Source: an uncultured Mycoplasmatota bacterium (GTDB lineage Bacteria; Bacillota_I; Bacilli_A; RF39; UBA660). Taken from it: a stretch of DNA of 21,590 bases. Under the pieces are notes generated by a model. The model did not search any database and was not told the origin of the DNA. It worked only from the letters and a program-made list of their open reading frames with translations. Shown here piece after piece: positions 14,915 to 21,590 of this stretch. Within the stretch, counting starts at the first letter, position 1, and every line of letters starts with the position of its first letter. The translations under genes and the position numbers were made by a program. Location: NCBI GenBank assembly GCA_947645535.1, contig CANSDD010000014.1:1-21590 (forward strand). The letters are read 5' to 3'.

Positions 14915-16099
14915 ATGAACAAGAATTATCAGTCATTATTTGGACTTAGATTACTAAAAAGTATTATTGGAATTTTTACAAGTAATTTTTTAGTACTATA
15001 TTTTTTAGAACTCAATAATCAAAATATTTTACCACTTGGTATTTATTATATGATTGTTTATATTACTGTATTTTTTACAATCTTTTTTGTTCGTAATATT
15101 TGTAAAACAAAAAAAAGAATTTATTTATTACAGATTGGTATTTTGCTTAATTTTATTTATTTTTTATTACTTGCTATATTAAAAGAAAAAATTATTTCTT
15201 ATATATGGTTTCTTGGCTTTATTTATGGACTTGAAGAAGGATTTTATTATTCTATTTATAACAACTTTGAATCTACTGGAATTTCCAATGAAGAAAGATC
15301 AAAGTTTATAGGTTCATATACAGCTTGGAATGCAATTTTAGGAATATTTATTCCTTTGTTATTCGGAAGTTTCATTAATAGTGAAGGATTTACAAATACT
15401 ATAATTTTAATACTTATATTAGTTTGTTTTCAAATTACTTGTTCTCTTATCTTTAAAGATAGGGAAATACCAAATTATAAAAAAACAAATTTAAAAGAAT
15501 ATAGAAAAGTAGTAGAGAGAAAAAAATGTGTACAAAAATCTTATTTATTATCTATTTTTGAGGGCTTTATTTATAGTGGAGCATTTAGTAGTATTATCAC
15601 AGTTTATATTATAAAGGTATTTAATAATAGTGTAAAACTTGGTATGTTTACAGCAGTATTTAATATTATTATTTGCTTATGTGGTATTTTATTTGCGAAA
15701 ATAGTAAAAGAAAAAGATTATGAAAAAATATTAAAATATTCTACTATTTTTATGATACTTGGAATTTTCTTTTTAATGATTACGTGTAATCCATTTACGA
15801 TTATTTTATTTAATTTTCTGCAATCGTTTGCCAAATCACTTATGACACTAATCAATGAAAAAAATAAATTTGATATAACGAATATAAATGAAATAAAAAT
15901 GGAATATAAAGAAGAGTACTTTTTAGGTGTAGAAGACTCTTTACTAATTGGTAGAATATTTGGCTATAGTTTATTTATATTACTTGCTTTTGCATCTACA
16001 CCATTTTTAAGTAATCTCATTTTAGGGGGTTTTATTCTATTGACTGTATGTTTAGGTGGGGCGTCTATTGCTCTCAATAGAGAAAGGAAAGTAATATGA
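14915..16099 (+). CDS. MFS-type membrane transporter
   Basis: A 394-residue protein with about 12 hydrophobic segments in two halves separated by a charged loop (DREIPNYKKTNLKEYRKVVERKK) near residue 190-210, the layout of the major facilitator superfamily. A short basic loop after TM2 (VRNICKTKKRIY) resembles the MFS loop 2-3 region, though the classical GxxxDRxGRR is not intact. It is preceded by its own promoter and AAAGGAG ribosome site, and lies between a glycosyltransferase and a CmpB paralogue. Substrate unknown: sugar, drug or envelope-precursor export are all possible. GC and codon use match its very AT-rich neighbours. Confidence 0.75.
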   Translation: MNKNYQSLFGLRLLKSIIGIFTSNFLVLYFLELNNQNILPLGIYYMIVYITVFFTIFFVRNICKTKKRIYLLQIGILLNFIYFLLLAILKEKIISYIWFLGFIYGLEEGFYYSIYNNFESTGISNEERSKFIGSYTAWNAILGIFIPLLFGSFINSEGFTNTIILILILVCFQITCSLIFKDREIPNYKKTNLKEYRKVVERKKCVQKSYLLSIFEGFIYSGAFSSIITVYIIKVFNNSVKLGMFTAVFNIIICLCGILFAKIVKEKDYEKILKYSTIFMILGIFFLMITCNPFTIILFNFLQSFAKSLMTLINEKNKFDITNINEIKMEYKEEYFLGVEDSLLIGRIFGYSLFILLAFASTPFLSNLILGGFILLTVCLGGASIALNRERKVI

Positions 16100-16133
16100 A
16101 AAATAGTTATAAAAGGAAATCTGTAATCTTAAT

Positions 16134-16150
16134 AAAAGGAGCTTTTTTTT
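16134..16150 (+). terminator. Short terminator after the MFS gene
   Basis: AAAAG-GAG-CTTTT (16134-16146) followed by TTTT. The stem is short and the loop tight, so termination may be partial. Confidence 0.4.
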
Positions 16151-16170
16151 CTAAAAATGTACAAACTTAA

Positions 16171-16333
16171 AAACAGCTTGGGATTTTATTAGTTCGTAAA
16201 ATCCTGGTACAAGTGAACAATATAAAATAAATGTAAAAATAATTTATAACATGATAGAGGAATTAAAAATAAAAGGATTATATATATCTGAAAGACGAGA
16301 ATTATAAATGCTGTATTAAAAGAAATAGGATAG
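16171..16333 (+). pseudogene. Frameshifted gene remnant of unknown family
   Basis: Three frames in succession give a protein-like string: KQLGILLVRKIL (16171-16206), PGTSEQYKINVKIIYNMIEE then LKIKGLYISERRE (16203-16301), and IINAVLKEIG ending in TAG (16301-16333). The pieces join smoothly at the frame changes, which suggests the 3' end of a decayed gene. No family is recognised. The stretch lies between the MFS and the second CmpB gene, where otherwise nothing would be coded. Confidence 0.3.
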
Positions 16334-16345
16334 AGGGATAGAAGT

Positions 16346-16984
16346 ATGAAAGAAATTTATAGAAATTATATCAACAAAGAACATTCATATGATAAAATGA
16401 CAATGATTGGAATATATTGTTTTATTGTTGTAATAGCAGGTATTTTTGGCTTTTTATATGAGTTCATATTTTATTATTTTAATGGCGGAATGAAGGGGTT
16501 TTTTTGGAGAGGAGGTAATTTCTTACCTTGGATTAACATTTATGCAATAGGAGCAATGGCAGTTTGTTTTTTTGCTTACAGATATAGAAAAAATCCATGG
16601 AAAGTATTTCTCATTAGTCTTATATCTTGTGGAGTGATTGAGTTAATTGGAGGAGTAGGATTATATGTCATTGGTGATGGCTTCCGATGTTGGAATTATA
16701 ATACTGAAATATTGAATTTTGGTAATATTGGAGGATTTGTTTGTTTAAGAAGTGTAGTCTTTTTTGGACTATCTAGCTTGATGTTAATTTATTTAATTAT
16801 ACCATTTTGCTTCTTTTTGGCTAATAAAGTAAATAAAAAAGTATTTTTAACAATCAGTATTATATTATTTTCTATTATTTTGTTTGATGAACTTTATAAT
16901 TTACTGTTTGCTAGAATTTTAAATTTACCAAGAGCATCAGATATTTATAAACAAATAGGATTTCATTATGTTAATTTTAAATAA
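16346..16984 (+). CDS. Second CmpB-family membrane protein
   Basis: A 212-residue protein with about six hydrophobic segments, related to the gene at 12924-13625. Matching landmarks in the same order: FGFLYE at TM1, FWRGGNFLPWINIYAIGA (versus RRGVLYGPFSPIYGAGA), RKNPWK (versus KKRKPWK), GVIELIGG, CWNYN (versus SWDYS), NFGNIGG (versus FLNIGGR). Its function is not established beyond the family label 'putative ABC transporter permease'. The start at ATG 16346 follows a weak GAGGGATAGAAGT site. The broken acetyltransferase gene begins 18 bases after its stop with site AAGGAAG, suggesting they were co-transcribed. Confidence 0.7.
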   Translation: MKEIYRNYINKEHSYDKMTMIGIYCFIVVIAGIFGFLYEFIFYYFNGGMKGFFWRGGNFLPWINIYAIGAMAVCFFAYRYRKNPWKVFLISLISCGVIELIGGVGLYVIGDGFRCWNYNTEILNFGNIGGFVCLRSVVFFGLSSLMLIYLIIPFCFFLANKVNKKVFLTISIILFSIILFDELYNLLFARILNLPRASDIYKQIGFHYVNFK

Positions 16985-17002
16985 AGAAGGAAGTAGTTAA
17001 TT

Positions 17003-17329
17003 ATGACAGAAAGAGAAAAAATGTTAGCAGGAGAACTTTATGATTGCGGTGATGAGGAATTATTAACAAGATGGCATATCGCCAAAGACTTGGTAAGGGA
17101 ATATAATGCTCTTAAATCTTCAGATTCAGAAAAGAAAACAAAAATTTTGAAGCAGTTACTTGGAAAAGTAGAAAATAATGTTTGGATTGGATGAGGTGTT
17201 ATTATACTTCCTGGAGTAACAATTGGAAATAATGTAGTTATTGGAGTTGGAAGTGTAGTAACCAAAGATGTACCAGATAATAAAATTGCTTATGGCAATC
17301 CTTGTAAAGTTATAAAAGATAATCAATAA
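17003..17329 (+). pseudogene. Broken maltose/sugar O-acetyltransferase (LacA/NodL type)
   Basis: The N-terminal part MTEREKMLAGELYDCGDEEL...LLGKV is the Maa/LacA/NodL start domain. The reading then jumps to ENNVWIG, which in intact enzymes lies some 70-90 residues later, so most of the left-handed beta-helix, including the catalytic His region, has been deleted in frame. Right after NVWIG a TGA (17192-17194) replaces a conserved Gly codon; beyond it the same frame continues with [19 protein letters not shown] and [20 protein letters not shown] to a TAA at 17327-17329. The product would be inactive. The well-preserved sequence on both sides points to recent loss. Confidence 0.85.
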
Positions 17330-17351
17330 ATAAATGTGAAAGAATGATGTT

Positions 17352-18053
17352 ATGGATCAAGAAAAAATAGGAAAATTTATTAAAGATATTCGCTTAAAGG
17401 AAAATTTAAGTCAACAAAAATTTGCTCAAAAATATAATGTTACATATCAAGCAGTAAGTAAATGGGAAAACGGAAAAAGTATTCCTGATATTGCTATATT
17501 AAAACAGATGTGTAGTGATTATGATATGAATTTAGATGATTTTTTAGAAGCAAAGATTTCTAAGTCTAAAAATGAAAAAAGAATTTTTAACTTTATTATG
17601 CTAATATTTTTAATTATTATTGGAATTAGTATTTTAATTATTACGTTTAATAAAAATAATCATTTTGAATTTAAAACATTATCTTCTAATTGTAATAATT
17701 TTGATTTATATGGAAGTATGGCATATAATGACAACAAATCTTCTATTTATATTTCTAATATTACTTATTGTGGTATGACTGATGAGAAAGAATATGAAAC
17801 TATAGAATGCACTTTATATGAAACAAGTGATAAAAGAAAAATAGAAATTAGTAAATGTACTACAAAAGAAAATAATTTACTAACATTAAATGAATTTTTA
17901 AAAACAGTAAATATCAATGTTGATAATTATGTTAAAACATGTAAGCCTTACAAGGAAAATAGTTTTTATTTAGAAATAGAGGCGAAAGAATCAAATGGGG
18001 AAATTACTATTTATAAAATACCATTACAACTAAATGATAATTGTGAAAAATGA
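17352..18053 (+). CDS. Membrane-tethered XRE-family regulator with Cys-rich outer domain
   Basis: A 233-residue protein. Residues 6-66 are a helix-turn-helix of the XRE/Cro type (FIKDIRLKENLSQQKFAQ, VTYQAVSKWENGKSIPD) that binds DNA. A single transmembrane segment follows (about 79-99), then a 130-residue outer domain of unknown fold with six cysteines (114, 140, 153, 169, 197, 231), a number suited to three disulfides. This arrangement suggests a one-component sensor passing an external signal to promoters. The start at ATG 17352 has only a weak site (GAAAGAATGATG). It sits 22 bases after the broken acetyltransferase; a hairpin (18056-18072) follows the stop. The next gene, with its own promoter, encodes a thioredoxin-like protein that could act on these cysteines. 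Confidence 0.8.
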   Translation: MDQEKIGKFIKDIRLKENLSQQKFAQKYNVTYQAVSKWENGKSIPDIAILKQMCSDYDMNLDDFLEAKISKSKNEKRIFNFIMLIFLIIIGISILIITFNKNNHFEFKTLSSNCNNFDLYGSMAYNDNKSSIYISNITYCGMTDEKEYETIECTLYETSDKRKIEISKCTTKENNLLTLNEFLKTVNINVDNYVKTCKPYKENSFYLEIEAKESNGEITIYKIPLQLNDNCEK

Positions 18054-18055
18054 AT

Positions 18056-18072
18056 CTCAACTAAGAGTTGAG
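18056..18072 (+). other. Hairpin after the XRE gene, no T-run
   Basis: CTCAACT-AAG-AGTTGAG, a perfect 7-bp stem starting 3 bases after the stop codon. There is no T-tract, so it may be an mRNA 3'-end stabiliser or an operator upstream of the thioredoxin-like gene's promoter (18093-18121). Confidence 0.45.
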
Positions 18073-18092
18073 TGGAATTATAATCTATTTTA

Positions 18093-18121
18093 TTGAAAAT
18101 ATTTGATATTTCTTTTATAAT
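18093..18121 (+). promoter_or_regulatory. Promoter of the thioredoxin-like gene
   Basis: TTGAAA (18093-18098), 17 bases and TATAAT (18116-18121). The strong ribosome site AAAGGAGGT (18127-18135) follows, 8 bases before the ATG at 18144. Confidence 0.65.
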
Positions 18122-18143
18122 AAAATAAAGGAGGTAAAAAAAG

Positions 18144-18770
18144 ATGGAGAAGAGAATTACAACAATAGCGATTGCCTTTATGGCATTATTAGTTGCAATA
18201 GGAGGTTATGTTACTTTTCAAAAGAAGGAAGATGTGAATTCAAAAACACCTAATGTAAGTGAGGATAGTAAAAATTTTGCTCAGGAATATACAAATGTAA
18301 GTGAAGATAATGTTTTTGTTTATAAAAATGTAGATGAAATTATAAAAATAATGGAACATGGAACAGGTGTTGTTTATTTAGGATATCCAGAATGTCCTTG
18401 GTGTCAAGCTTATGTAGAATATTTAAATGAAGTTGCTAAAGAAGTAGGAATTGAAAAAATTTATTATTGTAATACAAAAAAAGTAAAAGAAGAAGATATG
18501 AATAAATATTATGAACTTATTTCTTTATTAGATGGGCATTTGCAATATAATGAAGAAGGAGAGCAATGGATATATGTACCTAATGTTTCTTTTCATATCA
18601 ATGGAGAAATTATTGGAAATGATTATGAGACTTCAAAAGATACACATGGTTTAAAAGATCCTAAAGAATATTGGACAGAAGAAGTAATAGCTAAATTAAA
18701 AAATACATTAACTATATATATGGAACAAGTGTATACTTCATTAAATATGTGTACCGATTGTAATAAGTAA
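18144..18770 (+). CDS. Membrane-anchored thioredoxin-fold protein (CPWC)
   Basis: A 208-residue protein with an uncleaved-looking N-terminal signal anchor (ITTIAIAFMALLVAIGGYVTF, about 5-25) and an outer thioredoxin-like domain. The active site is C84-P-W-C87 in VVYLGYPECPWCQAY, resembling bacteriocin-transport-accessory-type thioredoxins. A second pair, C203-T-D-C206, lies at the very C-terminus, with a further Cys in IYYCNTKK. The expected cis-Pro region is probably YVPNVSFHINGEI. It likely reduces, oxidises or shuffles disulfides outside the membrane; the partner is unknown, the adjacent six-Cys regulator being an obvious candidate. Own promoter and a perfect terminator make it monocistronic. 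Confidence 0.82.
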   Translation: MEKRITTIAIAFMALLVAIGGYVTFQKKEDVNSKTPNVSEDSKNFAQEYTNVSEDNVFVYKNVDEIIKIMEHGTGVVYLGYPECPWCQAYVEYLNEVAKEVGIEKIYYCNTKKVKEEDMNKYYELISLLDGHLQYNEEGEQWIYVPNVSFHINGEIIGNDYETSKDTHGLKDPKEYWTEEVIAKLKNTLTIYMEQVYTSLNMCTDCNK

Positions 18771-18804
18771 AAGGATTTCTAACGCAAATCCTTTTTTCTT
18801 TTTA
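18769..18804 (+). terminator. Strong terminator after the thioredoxin-like gene
   Basis: AAAAGGATTT (18769-18778), 7-base loop, AAATCCTTTT (18786-18795): a perfect 10-bp stem followed by a T-rich tract to about 18803. It begins at the stop codon. Confidence 0.85.
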
Positions 18805-18815
18805 GGAAAACATGG

Positions 18816-18821
18816 TATAAT
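18816..18821 (+). promoter_or_regulatory. -10 box of the pentapeptide operon
   Basis: Perfect TATAAT. With an 18-base spacer the -35 would be TTTTTT (18792-18797), inside the terminator T-tract of the gene before. Start expected near 18828, about 20 bases before the ATG at 18848. Confidence 0.5.
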
Positions 18822-18847
18822 GGAAATAACAAATATTGGAGGATTAT

Positions 18848-19474
18848 ATGAAACGTAAAAAACCTAAGATTTTAAGTTGTGAAGAGAAAAGTATTTTAAC
18901 TGCATATCAAAATAAAGAATATTATAATTGTCATTTTAAAGAAAATATAGATAAAAATATAGAGATTAGTGATACTACTTTTGATTCTTGTATTTTTACT
19001 AAAATAGATTTTACAAATATTAAATTTACTAATGTAGATTTTGTTGATGTTATTTTTGAAGAATGTGATTTATCAAATAAAAAATTTGATAAGCAATTAC
19101 TTAGCAGGGTTAATTTTAAAAATTGTAAAATGATAGGGGTTTCTTTTATTGATAGTTCTTTAAAGGATACCGAATTTACAGAATGTATTACGAAATATTT
19201 AAATTTTTCTGGGGCTAAATTAAATAATGTTTTATTTCAAAATACTAGTTTATCAGAGGCTTCTTTTATAGAAACTAGTATTAAAAATATAGAGTTAGAT
19301 AATGTTAATTTAGTAGGTACTGAATTTATCAGCTCTTCATTAAATGGTATTGATTTTTCAAGTGTAGATATAAATGGAGTTATGTTTGATATGTATTCGT
19401 TAAGAGGGATGATTGTAGATTCTTTTCAGTGTCAATATTTGGTTCATATGTTAGGTGTTAAGGTCAAAGAATAG
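18848..19474 (+). CDS. Pentapeptide repeat protein
   Basis: A 208-residue protein built largely of A(D/N)LXX-like pentapeptides in tandem: FDSCIFTKIDFTNIKFTNV, VDFVDVIFEECDLSNKKF, VNFKNCKMIGVSF, LNFSGAKLNNVLFQNTSLSE, then IELDNVNLVGTEF and IDFSSVDINGVMF. These form a right-handed quadrilateral beta-helix. Qnr and MfpA, which mimic DNA and protect gyrase, share this fold, but there is no specific evidence for that here. No signal peptide. The start at ATG 18848 is set by GGAGG (18838-18842); an in-frame TTG at 18836 overlaps that site. It is first in an operon with the two following genes. Confidence 0.85.
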   Translation: MKRKKPKILSCEEKSILTAYQNKEYYNCHFKENIDKNIEISDTTFDSCIFTKIDFTNIKFTNVDFVDVIFEECDLSNKKFDKQLLSRVNFKNCKMIGVSFIDSSLKDTEFTECITKYLNFSGAKLNNVLFQNTSLSEASFIETSIKNIELDNVNLVGTEFISSSLNGIDFSSVDINGVMFDMYSLRGMIVDSFQCQYLVHMLGVKVKE

Positions 19475-19485
19475 GAAGTGATTTT

Positions 19486-20328
19486 ATGTCAGTAACAGTT
19501 AAAATAAAAGAAAAAGGATTATTTAAAAAGAAGTTAGATATAGAAAATATCATTTTTGAAAATATGAGTTATGGGACTATGGATGAATCTTATCGCTTAG
19601 TAGAAAAAGAAATAGGAAAGTATACAATTGCTTATAGAAAGAATAATATTGGAAGAGGTTTTGAGGTACAACTTCAAAAAGGAATGATAAATCTTAGAAT
19701 GAATTTTCCAACAAGTAATGATGAAATTCGCTTTTTCTATTCTTATGTGAAACGAATTTGTGAGTTATTACATACAACTATATTTGAAAGAGAAGAAGAA
19801 TTTGTATCAGTAAACGATGTTAATTATTTTATAGAACTTGATATTAAAACAAGTAAAGATGCTTTAGAAAAGATAAAAGAAGATATTGAAACAGATAGGA
19901 TGAATCCTATTTATTTATTTGGAGCATTGAATCCAATTACCATTGGAGAAAAAGAGATTTCAATAGTAGGAAATGATACTGAAAAATTAGGAAAGTTATT
20001 TCATGAGCTACAAAGCATAGATGCTTATTATGCAGCTGTTAAAGTTTATCAAAAACAAGATGAAAGTTTATTTGGTATTTATGTATTAACTGAAAATGTC
20101 TTATCTATTTTTCCTTTTAAACCAGGATTATTTATGAATAATAAATTAAAAATAGATAAATTTTATGTTAGCTTTGTATTTGATAATGAATTAAAAGGTT
20201 GTATGTTATATGAAGATTTTATGGCGAATGTGGATATTACAAAGTCATATGATACAGAACATTTCTTGATATCTCTAAATAAAAGAGTTATGAAAGAACT
20301 TTTAGAAAAATATAAAAAAAAATTATAA
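19486..20328 (+). CDS. Uncharacterised protein, possibly DUF4299 family
   Basis: A 280-residue soluble protein with no membrane segments. The N-terminus (MSVTVKIKEKGLFKKKLDIE) and overall size resemble the DUF4299 family of Bacillota, a tentative recognition with no known function. The sequence alternates beta and alpha (FEVQLQKGMINLRMNFPTS; IYLFGALNPITIGEKEISIVG; FYVSFVFDNELKGCMLYED), suggesting a mixed fold. It lies 11 bases after the pentapeptide gene with ribosome site AGGAAGTGATTTT, and 16 bases before the zinc-ribbon gene, so it is the middle gene of a three-gene operon. Confidence 0.65.
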   Translation: MSVTVKIKEKGLFKKKLDIENIIFENMSYGTMDESYRLVEKEIGKYTIAYRKNNIGRGFEVQLQKGMINLRMNFPTSNDEIRFFYSYVKRICELLHTTIFEREEEFVSVNDVNYFIELDIKTSKDALEKIKEDIETDRMNPIYLFGALNPITIGEKEISIVGNDTEKLGKLFHELQSIDAYYAAVKVYQKQDESLFGIYVLTENVLSIFPFKPGLFMNNKLKIDKFYVSFVFDNELKGCMLYEDFMANVDITKSYDTEHFLISLNKRVMKELLEKYKKKL

Positions 20329-20344
20329 GTAAGAGGTGAAGAAG

Positions 20345-20749
20345 ATGAATATTATTTTTAACGCAATATTTGTAATTGTTCCAATATTGTTTGTTTGTAT
20401 ATTTGTTTATGTGATTGCTATGGTGATTAGTCCAAAATTTAGAGGAAAGATAATGGGAAGACAAGTTAAAGCGACAAAATATATGCTAGATGATTTGAAG
20501 GAGGATTTAGCAAGTATGGGAACTACTATAGGAGATATTCAAGTAAAAACGGAGAAGAATATTATGGATAATAATGAAGAAACTTTAAAAGAGCTATCGA
20601 AGAGAAAAGCAAATATAGAAAAAGAAAATATTGAAATAAAAATGAAGGCTGTGAAAGATGGATTAACAAAAAGTATGTTTTGTAAATATTGTGGTACTTC
20701 TATTGATGAAGATTCTAAGTTTTGTAAGAATTGTGGAAAAGAACAGTAA
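20345..20749 (+). CDS. Membrane-anchored protein with C-terminal zinc ribbon
   Basis: A 134-residue protein. An N-terminal transmembrane segment (about 2-28, IIFNAIFVIVPILFVCIFVYVIAMVIS) leads into a charged helical, probably coiled-coil stretch (about 45-105), then a zinc ribbon CKYCGTSIDEDSKFCKNCG with four Cys in two CxxC pairs. Short zinc-ribbon membrane proteins like this are common in Bacillota and mostly uncharacterised. The start at ATG 20345 follows GAGGTGA (20333-20339); an in-frame GTG at 20336 is inside that site. It is last in the operon, with a terminator overlapping its stop codon. Confidence 0.8.
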   Translation: MNIIFNAIFVIVPILFVCIFVYVIAMVISPKFRGKIMGRQVKATKYMLDDLKEDLASMGTTIGDIQVKTEKNIMDNNEETLKELSKRKANIEKENIEIKMKAVKDGLTKSMFCKYCGTSIDEDSKFCKNCGKEQ

Positions 20750-20759
20750 TCTTTTTTTT
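20737..20759 (+). terminator. Terminator overlapping the zinc-ribbon gene's end
   Basis: AAAAGA (20737-20742), loop ACAGTAA holding the stop codon, TCTTTT (20750-20755), then TTTT. It closes the pentapeptide operon. Confidence 0.65.
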
Positions 20760-20830
20760 ATCTTTTCTAAATAAGGCAATCGAATAAAAATTTGATATAA
20801 AGTCATAAACTTTTAAAAATAGGAAATTTA

Positions 20831-20836
20831 TATAAT
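20831..20836 (+). promoter_or_regulatory. -10 box of the flavin reductase-rubredoxin gene
   Basis: Perfect TATAAT 54 bases before the ATG at 20891. No good -35 at 16-18 bases upstream. Ribosome site AAGGGAG is at 20875-20881. Confidence 0.4.
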
Positions 20837-20890
20837 CTATAAAAATCAAAAGTATAAAATCAAATAGATAATAGAAGGGAGAAACAATAT

Positions 20891-21487
20891 ATGAAAAATA
20901 AAAAAATAACGAGAAAAATAACACAAGGAATGTATGTGCTTACAACAAAAAACGGAGGGTGCATTGTTGATGCAGTATTACAAATTAGCGCAGGAGATAA
21001 TCCGTTAATTGCAGTAGCTGTAATGAAAAAAAATTATACAAATGAATTATTGAAAAAGCATGATACATTTGCTCTTTCTGTTTTAGGTATGGATGTAAAT
21101 CCCAAAATAATAGAAACATTTGGCTTTCATTCTATGAAAGAAATAGATAAATTTAAAGAAGTAGAAATAGGAGAAGTAGAAGGAATTAATATTATTAAAA
21201 ATTCTTTAGGATATATGGTTTGTGAAAAACTAGATATGATAGAAAATGAAACTCATACATTATTTATTGGAAGAATGATTGAAGCAGATGTATTAGAAGA
21301 TAAGGAAGCTATGAGTTATGGCTATTATCAAGAACATAAAGAAGAATTGTTAAAAGTAGTAACAGAAGAAGGTAAGACAGCATGGATATGTACAGTATGT
21401 GGTTACATTTATTATGGAGAAGAAATACCTAAAGATTTTAAATGTCCAACTTGTGGTGTAGATAATTCATTTTTTGAAAGAAAATAA
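20891..21487 (+). CDS. Flavin reductase-rubredoxin fusion (high-molecular-weight rubredoxin type)
   Basis: A 198-residue fusion. Residues 1-150 are a split-barrel FMN-binding flavin reductase domain ([61 protein letters not shown]). The C-terminal 34 residues are a short rubredoxin: C167-T-V-C170-GY and C185-P-T-C188-G bind one iron. In clostridia such proteins (Hrb) pass electrons from NAD(P)H to flavodiiron proteins that reduce O2 or NO, so an oxygen-stress role in an anaerobe is likely. Complete, with its own -10 box and a ribosome site AAGGGAG; it stands alone. A weak A/T hairpin follows (21511-21532). Confidence 0.88.
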   Translation: MKNKKITRKITQGMYVLTTKNGGCIVDAVLQISAGDNPLIAVAVMKKNYTNELLKKHDTFALSVLGMDVNPKIIETFGFHSMKEIDKFKEVEIGEVEGINIIKNSLGYMVCEKLDMIENETHTLFIGRMIEADVLEDKEAMSYGYYQEHKEELLKVVTEEGKTAWICTVCGYIYYGEEIPKDFKCPTCGVDNSFFERK

Positions 21488-21510
21488 ATATTTAGATGTA
21501 TTATAAAAAT

Positions 21511-21532
21511 AATTTAATAAAACTATTAAATT
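21511..21532 (+). terminator. Weak A/T hairpin after the rubredoxin gene
   Basis: AATTTAATA-AAAC-TATTAAATT, a perfect 9-bp stem but without a real T-run (TTG follows). Possible weak terminator or mRNA-end structure. Confidence 0.35.
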
Positions 21533-21590
21533 TGTAAAATTGAAGATAATTTATAGCAGATTTTATAAAATCGTTTAAGCAGAAATAGAA

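Noticed and set aside
17192..17194. TGA read as Trp (genetic code 4) in the acetyltransferase
   Set aside because: TGA ends tcdA, the MFS gene and the XRE gene, the site is normally Gly, and the gene also has a large internal deletion.
1..21590. CRISPR arrays, rRNA genes, attachment sites or prophage modules
   Set aside because: No regularly spaced direct repeats, no rRNA-like conserved stretch, no integrase or phage structural genes, and no duplicated tRNA end found after tRNA-Gln.

Overview
The window is about 21.6 kb of very AT-rich DNA carrying genes typical of a Gram-positive bacterium. Evidence for a low-GC Bacillota: AAGGAGG-type ribosome sites, TTGACA/TATAAT promoters, a T-box leader before gltX, a LytR-CpsA-Psr protein, MurF and Ddl (so a peptidoglycan wall, which argues against a wall-less Mollicute), and a flavin reductase-rubredoxin fusion of the kind found in anaerobes. 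TGA is used as a stop (tcdA at 3805-3807, the MFS gene at 16097-16099), so the code is the standard bacterial one. An uncultured gut Bacilli/Clostridia lineage is a reasonable guess; the species cannot be read from this sequence.

Left part (1-8000). A decayed IS1182-type transposase remnant and a frameshifted small membrane-protein gene on the minus strand are followed by a cell-envelope block: an LCP protein with PASTA-like repeats; tcdA (tRNA ct6A37 formation) overlapping an unknown basic protein; and an alpha/beta hydrolase, a membrane-anchored MurF and Ddl that read as one operon ending at a terminator inside the ddl 3' end.

Middle (8000-11850). A 600-base gap holds two perfect palindromes, a tiny hydrophobic ORF and a consensus minus-strand promoter aimed at it, which together look like an intact or decayed type I toxin-antitoxin locus. 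Then come a VanY/DacB-like D,D-carboxypeptidase with an Ig-like domain, tRNA-Gln(CUG), a T-box leader with a GAA (Glu) specifier, and gltX. The tRNA and the T-box appear to share a transcript. After the gltX terminator there is a candidate ~50-nt hairpin RNA.

Right part (11850-21590). A second decayed IS1182 copy, with an IS3-type OrfA fragment inside it, opens an accessory region: two CmpB-family membrane proteins bracketing a GT2 glycosyltransferase and an MFS-type transporter, a broken sugar O-acetyltransferase, a membrane-tethered XRE regulator whose outer domain has six cysteines, and a membrane-anchored thioredoxin-fold protein. A three-gene operon (pentapeptide repeat protein, an unknown protein possibly of the DUF4299 type, membrane protein with zinc ribbon) and the flavin reductase-rubredoxin fusion close the window.

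A recurring layout is a short intergenic module in which the T-tract of one gene's intrinsic terminator lies where the -35 box of the next gene's promoter should be, with a TATAAT-like box about 17 bases on and a very short 5' leader (before tcdA, the hydrolase, the MFS gene and the pentapeptide gene).
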